DNA of 64,000 nucleotides from Phoebastria nigripes (taxonomy: Eukaryota > Chordata > Aves > Procellariiformes > Diomedeidae). The position numbers and the translations under genes are program-made. How positions within the stretch are numbered: position 1 is the first letter of the stretch; each line of letters opens with the position of its first letter. The stretch covers positions 549,743 through 613,742 of the forward strand of contig JAYKAV010000500.1 of NCBI GenBank assembly GCA_035582835.1, given 5' to 3'. Under the pieces are notes generated by a model that was not told where the DNA came from, did not search any database, and saw only the letters and a list, made by a program, of their open reading frames with translations. This document shows, one piece after another, positions 14,401 through 24,500 of this stretch.

Positions 14401-17400
14401 GGCTTTTTCTTTTTTTTTTCTTTTTAGGTGAAGCGTCTATATTTCCTCTGTTCGGAAATTTTGTGCTGAAACTATAACAAGCCAAAAATCTCTTCAATGG
14501 GAAATTTCACAAACAGAGGATTATGACTTCAGCTACAGAATAAGCAGCAGGAGCAGATGGAACTCTTCAGAAACAATGATTCCATTTTCATGCAAATTTC
14601 CTTAGTAGTTAAAAAAAGACGAAGAAGAAAAAAACCACCAAGATATCAGAATGGTTTCTAAATGGAAGGTTTTTGAATGATGCTAAAAGCAAAGGGCTGG
14701 TAGCTCTCCACAATCCCAAGCATTTTAGCAGCAGCCAGGGAAAAAAAAGCATGACAAACTAAAACCAGACTCTGTACCTCCTCGGAGTCGTGATAAGAGA
14801 AATGGAAAATGGAGTGAAAGTATATTTTAGTTTTTATGATTTTCAACATCATCACCGGCTTTGTGATAATGCATACTTCAGAGCTAATTCTTATGCTCTT
14901 TAAGAGCACAGACTTCATTCATGAAGCAGCATGACAAAAATTCTTTATCCACTTGATGACTACAGAAGGTGACAGCCACCGAGAAAAAGACAGCCACAGG
15001 GACACTGTCAGAGTGCTAACCTGCAGCGTTCCTCTCTTTGAGTACAAGTGCTCCCCTGATTACAAGAACACAGACATGCATTTTTCATAGCTGAAATGTG
15101 GAAACTGAGCCAATTCTTTTGTTATTAATACTGGCAGCACACCCTAAAAAACAAATACATGCACAGAGTTAGCAGACCCCAATTCTGGCTCTTCCGCTGA
15201 CTTGTTACTTAGTTTTGGTCTTATGCCTTCATTTTTCCCTCTCGTTTACTCCTCGAGCGAGAGAATTCAAGCTACAGCCTAACTCTCAATGTTGTGAGGA
15301 NAACTGACTTTGCACAACACGTAGTGTAACTGTCTCTGTGCCATACTATAGTATAAAACACTATGCTGGTTTGTATACAGAATACATTTTAATGGTAATA
15401 AATGGGAATACTTTGGAAGGCCCATGTAATTCCAGTTTTACACGCTACTTGTTTTAACACAGGTTTTAAAGCAGAGAGGAAACTGTATGCACAGAAAAGC
15501 AAGAATGAAATCCGCTGCTGTTTGTCACTGCGTCCCCCTGCACGATGAACCAGGGGAAATGCTGCAGCCGAGCCCCTTCCCGCGCAGCGTCCNGATGCCA
15601 GCAGTGAGCTGCTGCCACCAGACAGCCGGGCAGCTCCGGCCCCGGCGCCCAAGGAGCGGCCAGCTGCGGACAAGGCTAGCAGGGACAATTCCTTCAGATT
15701 ACCCACTCCAAATCCAGGCGTCCTTCCTGACACGGTCTTTCCCCGATGCTGCTCCTGAAGTCTTGTAGTGAGTCTTCATAAACTTCTATCAATTCTGTCA
15801 AACAATTTCTATCTCCCTCACGTTTCCTGTTGATTTTTTTAAAATGAATTTTCTCCTTCCTTTTTCATGCAAAAGAGATACAAAGTTAGCTTTAAATAAG
15901 ACTGTAAAGAGCGTTAAAGTAGAGGCCTCTGAACCATGTGTTCAATACCAAGAATACTTCTGTTTAATCCCGTTCTACCTACACTTATCCCTTTCATCAT
16001 GTCACTGGCCAAATCTTTTCACTTTGAATTTGGTCTCAAACTGAATTTCCTTCCTTCCTCATCGAGTTAGATGGATTTAAGTGATGAAAGCTACCGAAAT
16101 GACAGAGCACAAAGAAAATAACTCCAAAAAATGGGCTCAGCAAGGTTTATTTTCAAGCTTTTCCTTGCTTACTTCTTAGCAGAAGGATGTACAAGTAGAA
16201 ACGATTTCCTCAGTTAATCCCTCTTTGACCCAAATTAACTTTTTCCAAACTATTTTCTTAAATAATTTGTTTTACAATCTTGCCTGCATGAACTCAACAA
16301 TAGACACGTTTCAATTACCCAAGGAAAGGAAGAGGGACAGCAATGGGGAGGGATAAGAAGGTAACCTAGCTGGTCTGACCAGCGCAGTGCCACGTAGCGG
16401 GTCGGTGGAGGAGGCAAGGTTGTGCAGTGCAGGACTCCAGGCTCCTCTGTCAGAGTCAGGACCTGCTCACTCGCTCATAATGGTTTTTGGTTTTGCACGA
16501 CTTAATTCACACTCTCCAGATGAGGGCCGAGGAAAAATAATGACCAGGAACTTGCACCACGCTACCAAAAGGGAGGCGCTTCCACTCCGTACAGAGCAGC
16601 AGTAGCTCAGGCTTAGCACAGCCCTCAACTGCAGGAACTATTTGAGAGTAAAAAGGAGCGCTGGCCTTCATACTGAAGGCTGCTGGAACATTTTAATAAA
16701 ATGCAATCAGTCAGTGAATGGACAGTAAGACACCATATCATCATGAATTTGTCTGAAGGCATCTCTATCAGTCAAGCCCCTTTGCTTTCTCTTCACCCCA
16801 CTGCCAAACTGCATCTCTGCTAAGAGCCGACTTTCTGGTTTCTAAATATTCCCGCTGGCGCATTTCTCACGTACGCTTCACCCATTAGCAAAGTTAGCAT
16901 CGACGCGGATGACGACTGCAGTAAGCCAGTCTTGCCCTTTTCCTGATGCCGCTGCGGTGACGGGGCAGCCACCGGTTATCAGAAGCGCAGCCAGGAAAGC
17001 GATTATTTACAGAACAGCAGAGTGTCCCAAACAGTCACAAATCCTACATTCAGATTAACACTCTTCACATATACCGCTGCTCTGTAGCTACAATGAAGAT
17101 GATACAGGGGAAGAAAAGGGCAAGTATCTATCATTTAAGCCCTCACGTCTTAGCTTGCTGGGCTTTAAGGCATCAAGAGCAATGAGACACATTTGACCCA
17201 GATGCTTGCCTGCCTGGGTCAAGCGTATTGGATCTGAGCAAACTTACTGGAAGATTCTTCCTTCCTCCTTCCCCTGTCCTGTCACGGTTTTCTCCAGGAC
17301 AGGAACTGCCAGAAAGACTCAAGAATAATTGGGAGAAGCACAAGGGAGTACCGGCATTGCCTCTCTCTTAGATGCCTCAGCAGATCTTTGTTGCTTTTTC

Positions 17401-19200
17401 CTTTTGACTTGGGTAAATTTTATGCAGCAAAATATAACACAAAGTTGATTACAGTGTTGTAAAATGGCTTAAGGGTCAAAAACTGGGTCAACCCCCCACC
17501 TCCTCCTCCCAGCCCCATCATAACTGACAGGGTCCTGCAGGGCCCGGCTCCTGCTTGCAGGAACAGCCATGGCAGAACATCCTCGGCTGCGGTGCCCTTG
17601 CCTGGGGAACTTGTTCTCCACGACTGCTCCAGCAGTTCATTTCCCAACGGGAAATGATGTTTTCCATAGATTTAGTGAAACGCGGCTCTAAATTAGTAAT
17701 CGCAGTGTACATCCAACTGAACAGGACCTAGCGTTTTGAGAATGAGAGCAATATAATTAGGACGAGCCTCAAAATATTCAAGCAACTTAACCATTTGAAG
17801 ATCACCTCTGACATGGGAGACAGAAAGAAGTATCTGGAGATTGGGATATGATTATGTTTATATACTATGCCAAAACACTGTTCCTTTTTCTAGACCCTAA
17901 CATTTCATATTTGAGGACTTCTATATTATTTCTGCAAATCTTAAAATCAGTTTACCAGAGGACTTCTGACTCTTAGTTACTGAAGTTTTAAAATTATCAC
18001 AATCTTGTATTAGGCAGACAGCAGTAAATAACTGCTAATTCAGGATTTCAAATGTACCAAGAGCAGTAGGCTGGAATCCAATCTAGGCTATAGACCTAAA
18101 CGTTTTTCAATAAAATTTGTCCCACTTGTTTGTTTTTTTAAAGCATTAGCAGAAAACACAAGGATATCACATTAAAAGATTCCATTACCTGGGCACCATA
18201 TGGGGCCTGGGAAGTACAGTAGGTCTACGAAGCCATGCACAAGAGTCTGTAAAAGCTCCTAGAGTTTGGGAGCCATTCAGACAGCTCATAAATACCATAC
18301 TACCCTCAAAGACACTCTTACAGTTTAATTTTTTATTTTTCATAAATAGGATCAAAGATATTGCATGCTTTTCAGCCAGTGCGACCCATAACTGACTGCT
18401 CAGAAGCACATTCATACCCCAGTATGCAGAAGAACACATATTTTAACAATAGCATCAACTACGTTTTAGAAGAATCATCAAGTGACTCAAGAAGTGCAAG
18501 ATAACCTTTGAAAGAGGAAACAGAAAGGAAGCTGTCTGGAAACTGGAGAAGTTACTAGAATGGTTATTGTGGGCAGAACGGACAGCAGATATGAGCTATC
18601 TCCTTCACACTCACGACAAGGAGGTGGGAACCTCTTCATCCACATCAGTAGCAGCTGCGTGACGCTGATACGAGCCTGGGTCACCATTAAAGCAGCATAT
18701 TAACCTTTTTTTTTTTTTTTCCAGATTGCTTCCTTTTGGATGAGTTCCATGTAACTGTCATTTGTTTTTTCATTTCATTTTCATTTTCCATTTATGCATT
18801 CATCCAGCCCTTGAGGGTGAATTCTATAGAAATCCACGTCAAGAATGCCCAAAAGGGACCTCTGACCCACCCCTCCCACTCCGCTCCTAATGCAAAGATC
18901 CTGACATGTCCGAAAATGCTCAACAAACCCAAGTTCTACTGGACCAACAAAAGGGCATGAACCGCGTTACTGCTGCAGCACCTTCCTTTCGATCAGTCAC
19001 CTGCGGCTTCACCAGTGCGTACTCGCGGCCTTGGGGAGCTGGGACTGTCGAGCTACCAAAGCAGAGGAATCCAGAATCAGCAGTAGGTTACCGTAGTCAT
19101 TATTAAAAACATTTTAACAGCAGCAAAACGCAAACAGAGAGAGAATGGCCATGTAGTGTTAGAGAAAGGGAACCTTTCCTACAGTGCGTGTTTCACCTAT
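5449..19200. other. Non-coding DNA, mostly AT-rich with CpG-rich islets
   Basis: No gene is recognised. CpG-rich islets recur at about 9,960-10,200, 10,430-10,600, 13,040-13,230, 13,640-13,780, 15,580-15,690 and 16,850-17,000. Between them the DNA is AT-rich, with simple runs such as the T tracts at 14,410 and 18,706. A minus-strand stretch at 9,417-9,698 is open in two frames (see findings). The islets lie upstream of the CpG-island promoter at 20.6 kb and could include its enhancers; nothing in the sequence proves this. Confidence 0.5.
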
Positions 19201-19272
19201 AGGATCATAGGTTGGAAGGGACCTCAGGAATCACCTAGTCCAACCTCCGCTCCAAGGAGGGCGTCCAGTACT
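19201..19272 (-). mobile_element. CR1 LINE 3' end fragment (minus strand)
   Basis: The plus strand reads 'aggatcataggttggaaggg' followed by 'cctagtccaacctccgctcc'. This is the reverse complement of the CR1 3' end, in which 'ggttggactaggtgatt' is followed by 'cccttccaacctatgatcct'. Only about 70 bases survive and the octamer tail is worn. There is no coding capacity. The insertion is opposite in orientation to the copy near base 400. Confidence 0.85.
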
Positions 19273-20570
19273 TGGTCTCCCTGTGTCAAAATGTCCTCAG
19301 AGAAGAAAGAAACGTCAACTACTGAAAACAAGCAGAGAAAGAAGACTAAAAAGACTGGAAAAGAATGAGAATGAGAAGAGAAATCGGAACAAGTACATTA
19401 ACTTCTCCCCACTTATCCCCACGGTCTTGCGTTCCCACTGAAAACACTTTACAAAGTTAGCGCATCCTCGTTATGCAATTCCATATTCCAGAGACATCCG
19501 AGCGTCTCGCTTTACTGTTCCAGCGCAGGGAGAGGTTACAGACAAGTCCGGGGGAGCAGCTTTGAGTTTTGTTAGCCTAAAACCCCCGAAACTAGCAAGT
19601 TAGTGGAATCCATTTATCATCGGGTGGTCTCACTGGAGAACATGCTTAAAGGCATTTTACTTCTGTCCTGCAATAAAAATGGCAACAGTTCTTGCCGCGC
19701 TCCGACAGCAGTGTTGTTACTAACAGGGACGCTTGCAAAACAGACGGAAAGTCGCCTCGATGCTACGTATCGTTCAGAGGCAGCTTTACCCATGAATGGG
19801 GTGGGAGTCNTCCAACCGCTCGAGAGGAGACAATCCCCGAGATGTTTTCCGGCAGTCTACAGTATACTTTAAAAGCGCTGGAACGTTGCTATGACATATT
19901 ACTGCCTTTAAGCATAAATCTGAAGCCGACTCACGTTAAATAAACGAAAGCTAACGTGCTAACCAGAGGTGCCGTGCCGGGCCGCGCTGCACAGTCACCC
20001 GGTTTCCCAGTGGCCCAGAAAGACCAGAAATCAATCCCCAGGTCCGGGGGTTCGGGGAGGCTGACGAGAGCAGACCCCGACTGCCCGGCGTGACGAAGGG
20101 CCCTGCCACAGCTCGCTGGGGACGGGCACCCTCCGGGCGGGCTCTGCGTGACTGGATGCCGGAATCGGGGTGACAGCCCCACAACAGGGCAAACGCCCGG
20201 GGCCCGGCGGTCCGAGCGCCCGACGCGCTGCTCTGGCGCCGCTGGCTCGCGGTAGGTGCGGCGCGGCGGGCCGGTGCGTCTCCCGGGGCTGGCGCGGGGG
20301 GTCATTCGATCCCATTGTGCGGTGGAGACAGAAAACAACCCCCCAGCCGCCGCTTCGGGCCGTGAGCGAGCGGGGCAGCGCTCCCGGCGCCGTGGGGGCT
20401 GCGGGCCGCGCTCCGCCCGCCCGCCGGGAGGAGGCAGGTGCCGCTCTGGGGGCGGGGGCGGTGCCGGGCCCGTCAGACAACCCCGCGCCGCCCGGCACCC
20501 AAACAAGCGGCCCCGCGCCCCGGCCTGCGCCCCGCCGGCGGGGGGGAGCCCTCCGGTGCGCGGGCCCGGC

Positions 20571-20575
20571 CCAAT
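20571..20575 (+). promoter_or_regulatory. CCAAT box
   Basis: Forward CCAAT in the context 'ggcccaatcagga', a match to the NF-Y consensus including the favoured flank CCAATCA. It lies about 90 bases upstream of the TATA element, a normal NF-Y distance from a start site near 20,692. Confidence 0.6.
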
Positions 20576-20661
20576 CAGGAGGCGACCCCGCGCCGGGAGA
20601 GCGAATCGGCGTCGCCGCAACGCGCACATGACCGGCTGCGCCCCTGCCCGTCATCTGGGCC

Positions 20662-20669
20662 CTATATAG
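20662..20669 (+). promoter_or_regulatory. TATA element
   Basis: 'ctatatag' lies in a GC-rich setting about 90 bases after a forward CCAAT box. The octamer is self-complementary, so it does not set direction by itself. The plus direction is chosen because the CCAAT box lies upstream on that side and a strong splice donor follows about 200 bases downstream. The predicted transcription start is around 20,690-20,700. Confidence 0.6.
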
Positions 20670-20691
20670 CGGGGCGGGGGGCGGCGGACGG

Positions 20692-20864
20692 GGCTGCGCG
20701 GCCGGCGGGGGGACCGGCGGGGCCCGGGGGCCAACTCCGCCGCCTTCCCGGGCTGAGGCCGCGCCTTGGGCGGCGGGGAGTTGCCGTCCTGCCCGCACCG
20801 GCAGCAACTTTTTGGAGAGGGAGCCGAGCGCGGAGCCTTCCCCAGGAGCGCGCCGCCCCGCCAG
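20692..20864 (+). ncRNA. MIR181A2HG: Predicted first exon of the miR-181a-2/b-2 host transcript
   Basis: This GC-rich segment begins at the start site predicted from the TATA element and ends at a strong donor, CCAG|gtaagg. A second donor, CTG|gtaagg, follows 28 bases later at 20,893. The segment has no convincing start codon or conserved protein, which fits a non-coding or 5' untranslated exon. Assignment to the host of the downstream microRNAs is inference from strand, orientation and the human arrangement, where the MIR181A2HG start lies tens of kilobases upstream of mir-181a-2. The exact start base is uncertain. Confidence 0.5.
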
Positions 20865-21045
20865 GTAAGGCTTTAATCCCGGTTAACCGCTGGTAAGGGC
20901 CGACGCCGCCGGGGGGGCGGGGGCCGCCCTGCGTCCCGACGTGCTGTCAGGGGATTTTTATTTTTATTTTTTTTTTCCCCCCAGTCTCATTTCTGCACGT
21001 GTTCCTTTGTTCTCCGAACAGAAGCTTTTTTTTTTTTTTTTTTTT

Positions 21046-21089
21046 NNNNNNNNNNNNNNNNNNNNNNNNNNNNNNNNNNNNNNNNNNNN
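21046..21089. other. Sequence gap (44 N)
   Basis: A run of 44 undetermined bases is preceded directly by a pure T tract of about 20 and followed within 20 bases by a G run of about 10. Any reading frame crossing it is meaningless. The true gap length may differ from 44. Confidence 0.98.
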
Positions 21090-21285
21090 CACAGCTGCGG
21101 GGAGGGGGGGGGGCGGTGAGCAGGCGGCTCCCCACGACGAAGAAGGAGAAACTCGAGCGATTCCCCAGCGCTGGAAGTTGCTCCCGGGTCTGGGTCGGTA
21201 ACCAGACACGCGTGTCGCCCGAGGGCTGGCGGGGAGGAACTGAGCCAGACGGGGACACAAAGGAGGGGGGCAGCCCCAGACGAGC

Positions 21286-21380
21286 CGTCCCCGCCCCGCG
21301 GCAGCAGCGCCCGGCACCGCCGAGCCCCGCGGGACGCGGGGCTCGGCGGTGCCGGGCGCTGCTGCCGCGGGGCGGGGACG
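21286..21380. repeat. Perfect 46-bp inverted repeat with 3-base loop
   Basis: The left arm (21,286-21,331) and right arm (21,335-21,380) are exact reverse complements separated by 'gga'. The arms are extremely GC-rich, with inner ends '...gccgagccccgcg' and 'cgcggggctcggc...'. Such a hairpin could extrude as a cruciform or fold in RNA. It lies within 200 bases of the N gap, so a fold-back assembly error in difficult GC-rich DNA is a serious alternative to a real palindrome. Confidence 0.95.
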
Positions 21381-21560
21381 CGGAGGAGGGAGATGCCCCC
21401 GGTCCCCGGCTTTTGTCTGGCTCCGCCGCCCCGGGGTGGCTCGGTCCTCCTCCGGTGGCACCTGCGGGACGCGGGGACGAGCGGTCAGCCGCCCGCCTGC
21501 GGACGATATCGCGACCGGCGACTGCTTAGCGATAGCGGGGTAGGAGAGGGCCGAGACAGC

Positions 21561-24500
21561 GCGAGTCTCGGGGGTTTAGTTCCCTGGTCCTGCAGACAGA
21601 GGTTTGCAAAGAGGTCTTGCTTCCACGAAGCTGTACATCGGCCTTATTTTACTTCATCTTAATTACCAAAACGGCCAAAAAAAAAAACCCCAGTAAAATG
21701 AGCCCCGACTTGCTGTATTCCTCCAATTCCTGCTCAAACATCGTACAAGAGATCTTTCTTACCGTAACGTACTCTAAAAGAAATTCAATGCATTTGCTCC
21801 CAAACCATCTGCAGTTATTAGCGGTGACGCTTGCCTTGGATTCTGTGTGCAATAAAAGACTCGGTCAACATACAAATCTGGTATGTTCTAAGAAAATAAT
21901 TTTCACAAACTTTTCCTATCGCTTTCTTAGCAAAAACAACTCATTTTTAAAACGATAAGTAGAATTCCTCAACAAGTTTAGAAAGTTGAGAAGGGGATCG
22001 TTTACCCTCCTTGTTTTGTCCAGGAATGCGAGATAGCATATTTTTAAAGTTAATAAGTATTAAAAGCCCCACGGAGCATTAAAAGTGTATTTCAGACTCT
22101 TGTGCTTTCTGCAGCTAAGGCGCTGGGTGCAGACCCGCCAGTGAGTTAAGCATTTGCAGCCTCCACGCAGAGCAGAGGTTATTCACATGGCTGTTCGAGA
22201 AACTCCATTCATATATCTGACTACCTGGATTTGAATAGAAACCAGACAGCAATTCTTTCGTCCCAGCCACTATTCGCCCCGCTGGACAATAGAGATTTGT
22301 TAGCACACAGGCACAAGCCCTGGGACACAAAGCTGGAGGCAGCAGAGATAGGGGGCTTCAGTGCACAGGAAATTACAGCTTTTGATGCACTGTTGGCAGG
22401 TCTGCCGGTTCAGAAAAGCAACATGACTGTGCCATGTTTAAGAGCTCCTTACTGCCATTTTTAACCACCTAGAATGTCATAAAAGCTTTATTGTCACAGT
22501 ACATAAAATCATGAAGTCCATATGGTTACTTTTCAGCTGTGGTCGCTGCCCTGTGTCTGGAAGGCAGAAGCATGATCTGGCTGGAGATTTTAATTCACAG
22601 GGGGGAAAAAAATTAAAAGAATTTTGAGGACAGAAAACCTCAAGTGTTTATAAAAAGCAGAGATTCATTACTGAGGCAGCTGATGTCTAGCATGAGATGT
22701 GGTGGTGTTATGGACTTCATTTTAACAGTGGCTGTACGGGATGAGGCCGGACAGCTGATTTCATCATAAAAGGTTCAGTAAATTTACTCCCTGCNTCTCC
22801 TGTATCAGTTGTGTAGGAGGACATTATTCAGTTGTGTCAACTTGGCAAATACCAAAATAAATAAGAAAAACAAAACCAAAACGTTCAGTGTCTGGTACCT
22901 CCTATTTCCCCTACTTTCCCCCCAGTCTAGAGTTAAAATGAGGACTCCTCAGAGACTGGGCTTTAATCCACTGATTGGAGCCAATGAGCAGAAATTATCA
23001 AGATTAGGAAACCAACCAGCGGGTTTTATTAGATGAAAAGCCTGCCCCTCACTGTGCACGGCGCCTGAGCTGAGGGGTGGAAGTCGGTTCACTCTTCACC
23101 CGAATGGCAGGAAGGTTTGGGCTGTTCCTCCTCNTTTTCCATATTTTTCCATAAATCTTACCTACCCTACCAACTTAGCAGTGGATAAAATACCCAGTCC
23201 AACTGGATACTAAGACTCTTAAAATTTGCACAGGCAGACAGCACTAGAGAGCAGCCAGCAGCGTCTCTGTGTATCNCTACAAGCACAGCAGGAATGACTT
23301 AGCTCTCTTCTTCACCCAGGAAAAACAATGAAACTGAGAGTTGTAATATATTGCAGTTGTGAAAGATGTGTTTTTGTTATGAACTATGGAGATACTTTGT
23401 ATCATCAAATACAGAAAACAAAGGTTGGGCTGTTTGCTGCTCTTGAGCATATTTTATCAAGTGACCTCAGAAAAAGGGGAAGAATTTTAAAGTGAGGAAA
23501 GCAGGTCCATCTTTCAAGGCAGCTGGGAGATACCCGGGAAGAGTCATGCTGATGCTCTGCACCAGCCTATCAGGCGGACGAGGGACTTGCTTCCATTGCT
23601 CCTCAGAGCAATGTAGGGGGAAAAAAGACTGGATGACTAAAACAACACAATTTTTGAAAAAAGCAAAATCCTCTCTAAGGTGCTACTTGTAAGGTTAACA
23701 AAACATCCATATATGTGAGGGGCCAGCTCATAAAATTTTCAGCTGCTATTTCAGAACATTAGAAATACAAATGTGAATGTAAATACTTTTCACAGGAGTC
23801 AGTTCTGTCTGAATAATTATATAATTTCCTTGAATTCTCTTCCTGATGTAGTACAATGGCTTGGGTGTATTACTTCTCAGTAAAACTTAGGTGATAAGAA
23901 TCAGGCTAGATTACAATCAAGCTATTTTGATTTTTAATTTTTTTTCTCACTGGTGCTTACAAACCTAGAAGGTCCTACCTAAAATAAGCCTTTGAACAAA
24001 AATATTACAGATTATTTTTAATAAAGGTTAAGGATATTGATGGCTCTACCTACATAGCTTAAATACAATGGTATTCTTAAAATACAGCAACCTTTCCTGT
24101 TACCTTTAGGACTGCTAATCCTTGGTGTTCATCTGGAGGCTGATTTTAAAACCTACCCTTTGAACGTGCCGCCTTAAAAAAAAAATACGCTGGAAAGTTA
24201 AATTCTGCCCTTGCAATTAGGTCTTAGAGTTTGAATACCTGTTAAGCATATCACTTTGAATGGAAAACAGACCGTTAGAGGTTGGCAAAAAGAGCTTCTG
24301 CCTAATCAAAATAGCCATAAAAGTAATGTCTGGACATACCGCGCCCCCATAAACATCTGCATACTCAGCTNAGACATGGGAATAATCCCATCATGCACGT
24401 AAGAAAAGGATGCTGAAAAGGTCCATTTTTTTAAACTGCACATAGAAATAACAGATAATTCAAAAGTCAGTTTTCCCAACTCCAGTTATGGCTATTCCAA

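Larger units (their letters stand above)
19950..21560. promoter_or_regulatory. CpG island (host promoter of the miR-181 transcript, inferred)
   Basis: About 1.6 kb of very GC-rich, CpG-dense DNA stands out from its AT-rich surroundings. It contains GC boxes (for example 'gggggcgggggcgg' at about 20,448-20,461), a forward CCAAT box at 20,571, a TATA element at 20,662 and a splice donor at 20,865. It also holds a 44-base sequence gap and a perfect inverted repeat. All of this fits a constitutively unmethylated promoter. The next recognisable transcription unit downstream on the plus strand is the miR-181 pair 16 kb away, so I infer it drives their primary transcript. Long frames in both directions here are GC-driven and are not taken as genes. 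Confidence 0.85.

Noticed and set aside
20031..20807. Minus-strand frame of 258 codons (and several others of 130-230 codons) in the main CpG island
   Set aside because: Translations are almost entirely proline, alanine, arginine and glycine on both strands, as expected where GC-rich DNA lacks stop codons.
20941..21529. Reading frames crossing the N gap (86-176 codons)
   Set aside because: They run through undetermined bases, a homopolymer T tract and the inverted repeat; the joined frame has no meaning.
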